Below are positions 6,350 through 13,776 of a stretch of 16,480 nucleotides of DNA, one piece after another (within the stretch, counting starts at the first letter, position 1; each line of letters opens with the position of its first letter). The notes under the pieces are model-generated. The model was not told where the DNA came from and did no database searches. It was given only the letters and a program-made list of their open reading frames with translations. Source of the DNA: Vulcanimicrobiia bacterium (lineage in GTDB: Bacteria; Eremiobacterota; Eremiobacteria; Baltobacterales; Baltobacteraceae); the NCBI GenBank assembly GCA_024281135.1, contig JAMXLG010000201.1, positions 1-16,480 on the forward strand, given 5' to 3'. The translations under genes and the position numbers were made by a program.

Positions 6350-7469
6350 ACGAATAGCGCGTGCTGCGCGCGAAACGAATGCTTGCGATGATAAAGATGA
6401 TCGCGCCGTACGCAACCATGAGCACGGCCGAGGGCCAAAGTTGATCCAAGCCGGCCCCGCGCACGATGATGCCGCGCAGAATTTCAATGTAGTACGTTAG
6501 GGGAATGAAATACCCGAAGATCTGCATGGGCACCGGCATCAGCGAGCGTTCGAAGACCGCCCCGGACACCAGCACCGATGGTAGCAGAACGAAGATCGCC
6601 ATCAGTTGCGCCTGAATCTGCGTTTGAGCAATCGTTGAAATCAAAAGCCCGAGGCCCAGCGAAACGCTCAAGAATGCCAGGGACAATATAGCGAGCAACA
6701 AACTGTTGCCGGCGACCGGCACGCCGAAAATAAATCGCATGCCGAATACGAGCGCGATGAATTGAATCGTTGCAACAAACACGTAGGGCAGAATCTTGCC
6801 CAGGAGTAACCCTGCGGTTCCGATCGGAGTCACGAGCAGCTGATCGAGCGTTCCGCGTTCGCGCTCGCCGACGATCGCAAGTGCGGTTAGCATGATCGTG
6901 ATGTTTTGCAGCACGAGCCCGATCAAACCAGGGACGAAGAAGTTCGCACTGCGCATAGCCGGATTGAACAGCACGGTGGGACGCACTTCGAACTCGGTAG
7001 GCGCGGAGATCGTGAAATACCGCAGCGGCATTCCGGCGAGTGCGACCGAGGATCCGTATGCAACTTGTGCGATCGCCGAATCAGATCCGTCGACATAGGC
7101 GCCAATCGCCGGATGACGTCCGGCTGCGAGATCGGCCGTGAAATTCACGGGAATATCGAATGCGACCCGCACGCGTCCGCCGACGATCGAGTCGATCAGC
7201 GCGTTTCGCGACCGGACGACTTGCACGACCTTGAACGTTCGCGAACCGACGATGCCGTCGAGAAACGCCTGGGCGCCCGGACCGGGATCCTCGCGAAATA
7301 CTGCTGACGGCACGTCGATCACCGTCGTGTTGATGGCGTAACCGAGTAAGATCAGCTGGACCAACGGAACGCCGACTGCGAGCGCAAGCGTGGTCGGACT
7401 GCGCAAGATCTCGCGTAGTTCCTTATACACGACCGCGCGCATCCCCGAAAAGTCGAACAGATTTCCCAT
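6348..7469 (-). CDS. ABC-2 type transporter permease
   Basis: The membrane subunit (373 residues) of an ABC-2 exporter, of the YbhS/YbhR/YhhJ kind. Its topology is typical: an N-terminal transmembrane helix at about 28-48, a large extracytoplasmic domain (about 50-175), then about five helices between 178 and 363. The cytoplasmic coupling motif GERERGTLDQLLVTP (201-215) is the family signature. Start ATG 7469 overlaps the ATPase stop as TAATG. In E. coli the related YbhFSR pump has two permease genes; only one is present here, so the pump is probably a homodimer. The substrate is unknown: hydrophobic drugs and cationic dyes are known for relatives, but nothing in this sequence proves it. Confidence 0.93.
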   Translation of the reverse strand: MGNLFDFSGMRAVVYKELREILRSPTTLALAVGVPLVQLILLGYAINTTVIDVPSAVFREDPGPGAQAFLDGIVGSRTFKVVQVVRSRNALIDSIVGGRVRVAFDIPVNFTADLAAGRHPAIGAYVDGSDSAIAQVAYGSSVALAGMPLRYFTISAPTEFEVRPTVLFNPAMRSANFFVPGLIGLVLQNITIMLTALAIVGERERGTLDQLLVTPIGTAGLLLGKILPYVFVATIQFIALVFGMRFIFGVPVAGNSLLLAILSLAFLSVSLGLGLLISTIAQTQIQAQLMAIFVLLPSVLVSGAVFERSLMPVPMQIFGYFIPLTYYIEILRGIIVRGAGLDQLWPSAVLMVAYGAIIFIIASIRFARSTRYS

Positions 7470-8398
7470 TACGCCGCCGCCGCCCTTGCACGGGTCAGTG
7501 CGACAAACGCATCTTCAAGTGAAGGCTCGATATCGTTCACACGTGAGAGATCGAGCCCGACGGCGCTCGCAACATCGGCGCGCGTTACGCTTTCATCGAC
7601 GACGACGTGAATGTCACGGCCGAAAATCGTCGCTTCGCGCAGCCCCTTCACATCGTGAACGCGCCGGAACGCCTCCATCACGTCGTCCGTCTGCACGGCA
7701 TAACGGTGCGTTCCCGGCGGCGTTACTTCGGGCAACGCGCAGATTTGTGCGGGTGACCCCTGCGCGAGGACGTCTCCGAGAAAGATGTACGCAAGCGTGG
7801 AGCAGCGTTCGGCCTCGTCCATGTAGTGCGTCGTGACGAAAAACGTCTTACCTTCGGCCGTGAGGCGGAAGAGTAGATCCCACAGATCGCGCCGTGCGAC
7901 CGGATCGATGCCCGCCGTTGGTTCGTCGAGAAACACGACCGCCGGATCGTGCAAGAGTGCGCACGCGAGCGCCAACCGCCGTTGCCATCCGCCGGAGAGC
8001 GCGCTAGCGAGATAGTTGCGATAGCGCTCGATTCCAACGATGTCGATGACGCGCTTTTTGCGCTCGCCGCGGCGCTCATTTACTCCGTACGCGCGCGCGT
8101 AAAACTCGAGATTTTCATCCACTGTGAGATCGCCGTAGAGCGAAAACCCCTGTGCCATATAGCCGATTGAGCGGCGCACCTGCAGCGACTGTTTCTCGAT
8201 ATCGTATCCCGCAACAGTCGCCGTTCCGGCGGTCGGCCTTACGAGTCCGCAGAGCATCTTGATCGTCGTCGTTTTGCCGCTGCCGTTGGGACCGAGAAAG
8301 CCGAAGATGGTACCGGCTTCGACCGAGAACGTCACGTCGTTGACGACGACGTGCTCATCGTATTTCTTCGTCAGGCCTCGGATGTCGATCGCGTTCAC
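7469..8398 (-). CDS. ABC transporter ATP-binding protein
   Basis: The ATPase subunit of the exporter, 309 residues. It has Walker A GPNGSGKT (36-43), a Q-loop at GYMAQ (79-83), signature LSGGWQR (134-140), Walker B VVFLDEP (154-160) and the H-loop His191 in TTHYMDEAE. The remaining 90 or so residues (YAVQTDDVMEAF to DAFVAL) form the C-terminal extension common in DrrA/CcmA-type exporters, including the closing EPSLEDAFV. GTG 8398 is the start; it overlaps the stop of the HlyD gene as GTGA. The ATPase carries no membrane segment and works with the permease encoded directly after it. Confidence 0.95.
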   Translation of the reverse strand: MNAIDIRGLTKKYDEHVVVNDVTFSVEAGTIFGFLGPNGSGKTTTIKMLCGLVRPTAGTATVAGYDIEKQSLQVRRSIGYMAQGFSLYGDLTVDENLEFYARAYGVNERRGERKKRVIDIVGIERYRNYLASALSGGWQRRLALACALLHDPAVVFLDEPTAGIDPVARRDLWDLLFRLTAEGKTFFVTTHYMDEAERCSTLAYIFLGDVLAQGSPAQICALPEVTPPGTHRYAVQTDDVMEAFRRVHDVKGLREATIFGRDIHVVVDESVTRADVASAVGLDLSRVNDIEPSLEDAFVALTRARAAAA

Positions 8399-9507
8399 GG
8401 AACGTCGACCGAGACGGTGGTGCCGGAGAGCAGCTTGCGATCCGGATCGTGGATGCGCACCTTGAGGCCGTAGACGAGCTGCGCGCGGTCATCGGCCGTT
8501 TCGACGTTTTGTGGCGTAAATTGGGCGTTGCGATCGAACGACTCGACGTGTCCGTCGAACGTTCCCGCACCCGAATCGGCGCGGACCGTCAGACGCTTTG
8601 CCGTGCGAATCCGTTCGAGGTCGCGCTGCGCCACGTAAATGTAGGCGTACGGATCGCCGGTCGCGTCGATAACAGCGGCCGTTTGATTTGCATTGAGCAT
8701 ATCGCCGCGATGCAGACTGAAGCTCGATACGACACCGTCGACCGGCGAGCGAATCACCGTCTCATCGAGACGAGCCTGCGCCCGCGCGACGGAGGCGCGC
8801 GCATTTCGGTCTTGTGCGTACGCTTGCGCGATCTGTTCCGGACGAGTGCCGTTCGCAAGGGTGCGGTATCCCGCGTGAGCCGACCGCGCGTTACCGAGCG
8901 CGGCGGCCGTCTCGCCGGGGAGATCGGCCTTTACTAACTGGTCGTATTGCGCGAGCGCCTGCGCGGTTCGCGCCTTCGCTTGATCGTAGGACGATCGCGC
9001 CTGGTCGTACGCCTGACGGGACACGTCGCCGGTCTGCACCAATGCGCCCATGCGGTCGAAGTTCAGATGTTGCATTCGTTCGTCGGCGCGCGCCGTGTCG
9101 ATCGCCGCTTGAGCCGCCGAAATGCGTGACTGCGTTCCCGTGACGGTCTGCGCGTAGCTCGCTTGCGCCGCTTTACTCGTTTCTCGCGCCTGTCTGATGT
9201 CGGTTTTGATTGCGCCGTTGCGCTGTTGCTCCAGATTTGCCGCCATCTGCGCGGCTTGCCCTCGCGCCTGATCAAGCTCCGCCTGAAGAATTGCCGGATC
9301 GAGCCGGACCAGTACGTTCCCGCGGCGGACAGGCGAACCGGCTTGAACGTACACCGCGACGACGCGACCGCCGAGCTGGCTTCCAACTTGAGAGAATTCC
9401 GTCTGCACCGTGCCGCTGTAATGCGGTTTTTGAGCGCCACATGCCGTCACCGTGAGACTCGCAACAAAAAGCAGCAGGCGCGTTCGAGCGGCTGTCCGGT
9501 GCACCAT
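8395..9507 (-). CDS. HlyD-family periplasmic adaptor, lipoprotein
   Basis: A 370-residue membrane fusion protein that links an inner-membrane pump to the outer parts of the envelope. A signal peptide with lipobox VTAC (Cys23) means it is probably lipid-anchored. The biotinyl-lipoyl half motif SQLGGRVVAVYVQAGSPVRRG is followed by a long Ala/Gln-rich coiled-coil hairpin (about 70-215), with the second lipoyl half at ETVIRSPVDGVVSSFSLHRG and then a beta-barrel domain ending SGTTVSVDVP. The domain order matches YbhG/EmrA-like adaptors. The start is ATG 9507 (a GTG codon precedes it); the longer frame to 9792 only mirrors maf. It is the first gene of the operon and divergent from maf, 50 bp away. 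No clear promoter is seen there, although TAGACT occurs 8 nt before the ATG. Confidence 0.92.
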   Translation of the reverse strand: MVHRTAARTRLLLFVASLTVTACGAQKPHYSGTVQTEFSQVGSQLGGRVVAVYVQAGSPVRRGNVLVRLDPAILQAELDQARGQAAQMAANLEQQRNGAIKTDIRQARETSKAAQASYAQTVTGTQSRISAAQAAIDTARADERMQHLNFDRMGALVQTGDVSRQAYDQARSSYDQAKARTAQALAQYDQLVKADLPGETAAALGNARSAHAGYRTLANGTRPEQIAQAYAQDRNARASVARAQARLDETVIRSPVDGVVSSFSLHRGDMLNANQTAAVIDATGDPYAYIYVAQRDLERIRTAKRLTVRADSGAGTFDGHVESFDRNAQFTPQNVETADDRAQLVYGLKVRIHDPDRKLLSGTTVSVDVP

Positions 9508-9557
9508 CACTGTCGAGTCTACCGGAGCCCCCCAACAGCATTGAGAAGAACCGGCGA

Positions 9558-10151
9558 ATGCAAATCGTTCTCGCGAGCGCCTCTCCGCGGCGGCTCGAAC
9601 TCCTGACCTCGCTCGGGCTCGACGTCCGCGTTCAACCAAGCAGCTATGAAGAGCCGGACGACCCCGACGCAACGCCGTTGGAGCTCGCTCGGCGGCATGC
9701 GCGCGCAAAAGCCCGCGACGTTCGCGAGGCGGTCGGCGACGGCGCGCTGATCGTTGCGGCCGACACGGTCGTAGACCTCGACGGCACAGCACTCAATAAG
9801 CCGCTCGATAGCACGGATGCCGTGCGCATGCTTTCGCTGCTATCCGGGCGAGAACATCAGGTGCACACGGCGTTTGCTCTCGGCGTTCCCGGGCGGACGG
9901 AACTGGTCGAGGACGACTCGACCACACGAGTGCGTTTCTATGCGCTAAGCGCGGAAGAAATCGGCGATTACGTCGCGTCCGGTGAACCAATGGACAAGGC
10001 CGGCGCCTATGGAATTCAGGGCCGGGCGGCGGCGCTCGTGGAAGCAATTACCGGCGATTTTTATACCGTCATGGGGTTTCCGCTCGGTCGCTTCATTCGC
10101 ACCTTACAACGATTAGGTTTTTCTCTGCCGATAACGAAGAAAACGCCGTAA
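9558..10151 (+). CDS. maf: Maf nucleotide pyrophosphatase, YhdE-like
   Basis: Maf proteins hydrolyse non-canonical or selected nucleoside triphosphates to monophosphates and are linked to septum inhibition. This 197-residue protein has the opening LASASPRR (5-12), the catalytic-Asp segment AADTVV (67-72, Asp69), the NKP at 80-82 and DKAGAYGIQG (146-155). The AYGIQG form and the following GDFYTVMGFPL are closer to E. coli YhdE (dTTP/UTP type) than to YceF, so the substrate guess is dTTP/UTP; this is inferred from similarity. ATG 9558 has only a weak purine stretch (GAGAAG) 8-13 nt before it. maf commonly lies beside mreBCD, as here, with a 35-bp gap to the proposed mreC start. Confidence 0.94.
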   Translation: MQIVLASASPRRLELLTSLGLDVRVQPSSYEEPDDPDATPLELARRHARAKARDVREAVGDGALIVAADTVVDLDGTALNKPLDSTDAVRMLSLLSGREHQVHTAFALGVPGRTELVEDDSTTRVRFYALSAEEIGDYVASGEPMDKAGAYGIQGRAAALVEAITGDFYTVMGFPLGRFIRTLQRLGFSLPITKKTP

Positions 10152-10186
10152 TTATGGCATTGTAACGAGGCTATCCGGGGGCCGTC

Positions 10187-10993
10187 ATTTTTACCTATCG
10201 CGACGAACGCAAGTTATTTGCGCTCATAACCGTCATTATCGTAGCCGCGTTGGTTGCGATATTGCAGATCAACGCAGAGCGATCGGGCAATGAAAGCCCG
10301 CTGACAACTGCGGTAATGAGCCTTGCCTCGTTTATCGAGACTGCAACGAGCGTTACGGTCAGCACCGTGCGCGGCGCGGGAACGAGCGTCGTCTCGATTC
10401 CGCAACTGGCAACAGAGAACAAAGAGCTTCGTACGCAAAACCAATCGCTGCAGCAAGAGAACACGCGTTTGCATGAGCTTGCATCACAGTATGCAGCCGA
10501 AGCGAGCGTTCGGCCCATCATCGATACCGCTCCGGGCGGCGTCGAAGCGCGGGTCGTCGGCTTTCCGCCGGAGAACGAGTCGCGCACGGTCACGATCGAT
10601 AAGGGCAGCAGCAGCGGCATTCACAAAGATGACGGCGTGCTTGCATCCGGTGGCGTCGTCGGGCGCGTCGAATCGGTGACGCCGTTTGCGAGCAAGATCG
10701 TGTTGATCACCGACTATACGAGCCGCATTCCAGCCGTTACGCGTCGCGGACGGTATTGGGGAATCGCGCGCGGCAATCTCTCGAGCGTTCGCGTCGAGTA
10801 CATTCCGCAAGATGCGAAGATCAAAGTTGGTGACGTCGTCGTCACCGGCGAAGGCCGATCGTTTCATTCAGGTGTTCCGATCGGTACCATCGCACGCATT
10901 GAACGTGGCGATGCAACACTGTATCAAACTGCAATTCTGAAACCGTCCGTCGATATCGGCGCCCTCGATCGCGTTGTCGTTGTCCCGAAATAG
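10187..10993 (+). CDS. mreC: rod shape-determining protein MreC
   Basis: MreC is a bitopic membrane protein that organises the elongation machinery in the periplasm and activates PBP2. The frame shows a TM helix (LFALITVIIVAALVAILQ), a coiled coil (NKELRTQNQSLQQENTRLHEL) and the paired beta-barrel domain with GFPPENESRTVTIDKGSSSG and GDVVVTGEGRSFHSGVPIG. The start is the problem. From the frame-opening TAA (10163) to TTG 10250 there is no ATG, GTG, TTG or CTG. TTG 10250 would remove half of the membrane helix. ATT at 10187 gives M-FTYRDERK before the helix and a GGGGG stretch 5 nt upstream, so I use it with caution. Length is then 268 residues, normal for MreC. It overlaps mreD by 20 bp. Confidence 0.78.
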   Translation: MFTYRDERKLFALITVIIVAALVAILQINAERSGNESPLTTAVMSLASFIETATSVTVSTVRGAGTSVVSIPQLATENKELRTQNQSLQQENTRLHELASQYAAEASVRPIIDTAPGGVEARVVGFPPENESRTVTIDKGSSSGIHKDDGVLASGGVVGRVESVTPFASKIVLITDYTSRIPAVTRRGRYWGIARGNLSSVRVEYIPQDAKIKVGDVVVTGEGRSFHSGVPIGTIARIERGDATLYQTAILKPSVDIGALDRVVVVPK

Positions 10994-11501
10994 ATTACAG
11001 CTCTCACGTCCGATTGCTCCGACGTGGTGGGTTTCCGCACTTTGGTTAATTGTCGCTGCACTCGTGCAAGTCACGCTCGTGCATCTGCTCGCGTTCCGCA
11101 ACGTCGTGCCGAGTCTTGTGTTTGTTGCCGTGGTGTGGTATGCGATTCGCGTCGACGTATGGCAAGCGGCGGCGTATGGACTTGCTGCGGGCGCAATCGA
11201 AGACATGCTTGCAACCGGCACTGGCGCCGCATTTACGATTTCCACGCTTGTCGGCGCAGTGAGTGCACAAGTGATTTCGCGCGGCTTCTTTGCAGATTCG
11301 TTTCCCCTCGTCGCGACGATTACCGTTGCGGCGACGTTCGTTCGTCAACTAGTGTTTTGGGTCGTGTGGGGATTCGAAGGCTATCCACCGGGTCTGGCCA
11401 CGATGCACTTTCACGAAGCTGTAATTCAGTCCGTCATGAACGCTATCGCGATGATGATTGTCATGATTGCGCTGCGCCGCTATAGCGACTACTACTTATG
11501 A
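10974..11501 (+). CDS. mreD: rod shape-determining protein MreD
   Basis: MreD is a small polytopic inner-membrane protein of the elongasome that works with MreC and PBP2. This 175-residue product has about five or six hydrophobic helices, starting WWVSALWLIVAALVQVTLV, and the family's YGLAAGAIEDMLATG segment, which resembles MreD's GxxxGxxxDxxxxxxxG loop. The start is TTG 10974 (TTG 10980 is equally possible); no Shine-Dalgarno site is seen, so translation is probably coupled to mreC, which it overlaps. The stop overlaps the mrdA ATG as ATGA at 11498-11501. Confidence 0.88.
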   Translation: MSLSRNRLQLSRPIAPTWWVSALWLIVAALVQVTLVHLLAFRNVVPSLVFVAVVWYAIRVDVWQAAAYGLAAGAIEDMLATGTGAAFTISTLVGAVSAQVISRGFFADSFPLVATITVAATFVRQLVFWVVWGFEGYPPGLATMHFHEAVIQSVMNAIAMMIVMIALRRYSDYYL

Positions 11502-13369
11502 TCATCGACCGCCGGCGCGTTCCGCGCATCACCTGGCAGAAATCGCCGTGGCGCATCGCCGGTTTTACGGCGATAATTATGGCCGCGGTTATTGCCCTGA
11601 TCATTCGCCTCGTGCAAGTGCAAGTGGTTCAGGGTGAAGCGTTTCGCTCGGCCGCACAAGCAAATCAGATTCGTTTGATCGAAGTCGCTGCACCACGCGG
11701 CATGATCCGCGACCGCTACGGAAACGTCATGGTGCGCAGCCGCCCCTCGTTCGTCGTCGGCTTGATTCCCTCCGAAGTCACCGACGTGAAGGGCGAACTG
11801 CATACACTTGCGTCGATCCTCGGTGTGCCGGAGTCGTCGCTGTGGGAGCAGCTGCTCCATCATCACGGCGTCAACTACAAGAATTTCGACGAAGTGCAAG
11901 TCTACGAACCGTACGGTCCCGTCATGCTGGCCACTGATCTTCCTGTTCCGAAAGTCGCGCGTCTGTCGGAGCAATTGACCGACATGCCCGGCGTCGATTT
12001 GGAAGTCCAACCGATTCGTGATTACCCCTCGGGCCCGGTCGGTGCCGCCGCTTTCGGCTACGTCGGTCAAATTACCGAATCCGAATACAACAAACGCAAG
12101 AGCGACGGTTACACGCCGAACGACGTGATCGGCAAAGACGGTCTCGAGTGGACCTACGACAAGTACTTGCGCGGCGTTCCCGGCGGACAACAAGTCGTCG
12201 TCGATGCGCAAGGCCAGGTCGTGCCCAGCATCAAGCTCCCGTCGCGCCAAGCGGTCCCCGGCGATACGCTGGTCACGACGATGGATTGGCGCTTGGAACA
12301 GATCGTGCAGCAAGCGTTGGTCGACGGCGTTCAAAAGTGGGCCGGCAAGAAGAAACTTGCGGCCGGCGTGGTCGTCGAAGATCCGTGGAACGGCGGTATT
12401 CTTGCGATGGCAAGCGTGCCCGAATTCGATCCGAACGACTTCGCCGCAAACAACTGGAAAAAAGTTTCCAAGTATCTGCTCGACCCGACCGATCCGCTCT
12501 TCAACAACGCGATCGGTGCGGCAACGCCGACCGGATCGACGTTCAAAATGGTGACCGGTAGCGGCGTGCTTTCGGACGGTTTGGTTAAACCGAACGAAGT
12601 CGTCTACGACAGCGGCGCGTGGAATTGCGGCGGGTACGTTGCACGCGATATTGCTTCCGGCGGCCTCGGCAACACGACGTTCGTTCCGGCGCTCGCCGCC
12701 TCGTCCGACGGTTTCTTCTATCAGATGGCGTGGCGTTTAGGGCGTCAGCGTTTGGAGAAGTGGGCGCGCCTCTTCGGTCTCTCGGCGAAGACCGGAATCG
12801 ATCTGCCGGGTGAAAACGCCGGCAACTGGCCAACGCCGGAATGGGAACTGAAGAACTTCGGCGTCCCAATGGAGCCGAGCGAAGTCTGCATGCTCGGCAT
12901 CGGTCAAGGCGCCATGCAAGCGACGCCGCTGCAAATGGCCAACATTGCATCCGCGGTGATCAACGGCGGAACGCTCTATCGCCCGCACATCGCAAGCCGC
13001 ATCGTCGATCCGAACGGTAAAGTCGTCAAAACGTTCCCGTCGGAAATCATCCGCCAAATTCCCGCAACGCAAGCCGCACTCATGTACGTGCGCGAAGGCA
13101 TGGGGAAGGTCACCGACCCCGGCGGCACCGCGTACGGATGGAAGATCAAAGATCTTCCGTTCTCCGGCAAAACCGGCACCGCCGAAACCGGCAACGGCGC
13201 AGGCGCAAACACCACGTGGTTCATTGCGTGGGCTCCGTCGGACCATCCGAAACTCGCAATGGCCGTGTTCGTCGATCGTTCGGGTGGTTACGGCGCTAGC
13301 GTCGCAGCCCCGATCGCACGCGACATTCTCGTCAAGTACTTCAAAAAGAGCCCCGAAATCATCCAGTAG
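11498..13369 (+). CDS. mrdA: penicillin-binding protein 2, elongation transpeptidase
   Basis: PBP2 (MrdA) cross-links new side-wall peptidoglycan with RodA and MreCD. The 623-residue protein has a cytoplasmic stub, one TM helix (about 20-40), the pedestal domain with APRGMIRDRYGNVMV (69-83), and the transpeptidase. Its catalytic motifs are STFK (Ser347 nucleophile, Lys350), SSD (402-404, the SxD form usual in PBP2) and KTG (558-560 within FSGKTGTAE). No glycosyltransferase domain is present, as expected for a class B PBP. It closes the maf-mreC-mreD-mrdA operon. rodA, which often follows, is not within the window: the next gene is convergent and ends 26 bp away. Confidence 0.96.
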   Translation: MIIDRRRVPRITWQKSPWRIAGFTAIIMAAVIALIIRLVQVQVVQGEAFRSAAQANQIRLIEVAAPRGMIRDRYGNVMVRSRPSFVVGLIPSEVTDVKGELHTLASILGVPESSLWEQLLHHHGVNYKNFDEVQVYEPYGPVMLATDLPVPKVARLSEQLTDMPGVDLEVQPIRDYPSGPVGAAAFGYVGQITESEYNKRKSDGYTPNDVIGKDGLEWTYDKYLRGVPGGQQVVVDAQGQVVPSIKLPSRQAVPGDTLVTTMDWRLEQIVQQALVDGVQKWAGKKKLAAGVVVEDPWNGGILAMASVPEFDPNDFAANNWKKVSKYLLDPTDPLFNNAIGAATPTGSTFKMVTGSGVLSDGLVKPNEVVYDSGAWNCGGYVARDIASGGLGNTTFVPALAASSDGFFYQMAWRLGRQRLEKWARLFGLSAKTGIDLPGENAGNWPTPEWELKNFGVPMEPSEVCMLGIGQGAMQATPLQMANIASAVINGGTLYRPHIASRIVDPNGKVVKTFPSEIIRQIPATQAALMYVREGMGKVTDPGGTAYGWKIKDLPFSGKTGTAETGNGAGANTTWFIAWAPSDHPKLAMAVFVDRSGGYGASVAAPIARDILVKYFKKSPEIIQ

Positions 13370-13395
13370 CGCGCCCTCGTGTCGGGACTTCGGCG

Positions 13396-13776
13396 TCATG
13401 AAGTTCCGTCCGCGCGTGCTCCTATAACCATGAGTGCAGCGTCGGCGGCTTCGCGTACGGAGTCGTCGGGGTCTTCGTTGCGGATGGTGATGAGTTGTTC
13501 GGTGCACCAGGGTTGACCGACCATCACGAGGCGTTCGATGAGATCCATGCGGCCTGAGACGTCGAGTACCGGTTCGGCTGGTGTTTGTACTGTTTGTACT
13601 GCTACGGGTTGCGCCTGGATCACTCGGGCTTCGCGTTCGCGCGAGAGCATTGTGCCGATGACGAAGACGATCGCCCCGACGATGAAGAGTGCGACGAGTG
13701 TGAGTGCGAGCGGATTACTCGACAGCAATGTGCGCTGCACCGCGCAGCGCTTCGATGACTTGCCCGAGCGCGTCAT
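13396..13776 (-). CDS. single-pass membrane protein with HEAT-like tail
   Basis: No family name is recognised. The 126-residue product has a basic N-terminus (MTRSGKSSKRC), one strong TM helix (about 23-43), a Val/Gln/Pro-rich spacer, and a C-terminal segment (about 74-120) whose two helices, DLIERLVMVGQPWCTEQLITI and DPDDSVREAADAALMVIG, look like one HEAT-type repeat. Positive-inside rules put the N-terminus in the cytoplasm and the HEAT-like part outside. ATG 13776 overlaps the DUF11 gene by 62 bp; GTG 13740 or TTG 13728 would shorten the overlap and still keep the TM helix. No Shine-Dalgarno site supports any of the three. The overlap argues that it is translated after, and works with, the DUF11 protein. 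Confidence 0.68.
   Translation of the reverse strand: MTRSGKSSKRCAVQRTLLSSNPLALTLVALFIVGAIVFVIGTMLSREREARVIQAQPVAVQTVQTPAEPVLDVSGRMDLIERLVMVGQPWCTEQLITIRNEDPDDSVREAADAALMVIGARADGTS

Noticed and set aside
9508..9792. 95-residue extension of the HlyD gene
   Set aside because: It reads Arg-rich sequence opposite maf, and the signal peptide with lipobox begins at 9507.
13384..13407. Hairpin GGGACTTC/GAAGTTCC between mrdA and the HEAT-like gene as a terminator
   Set aside because: The stem is 8 bp with a wobble pair and an 8-nt loop, overlaps the stop codon of the minus-strand gene, and has no T-run on either side.
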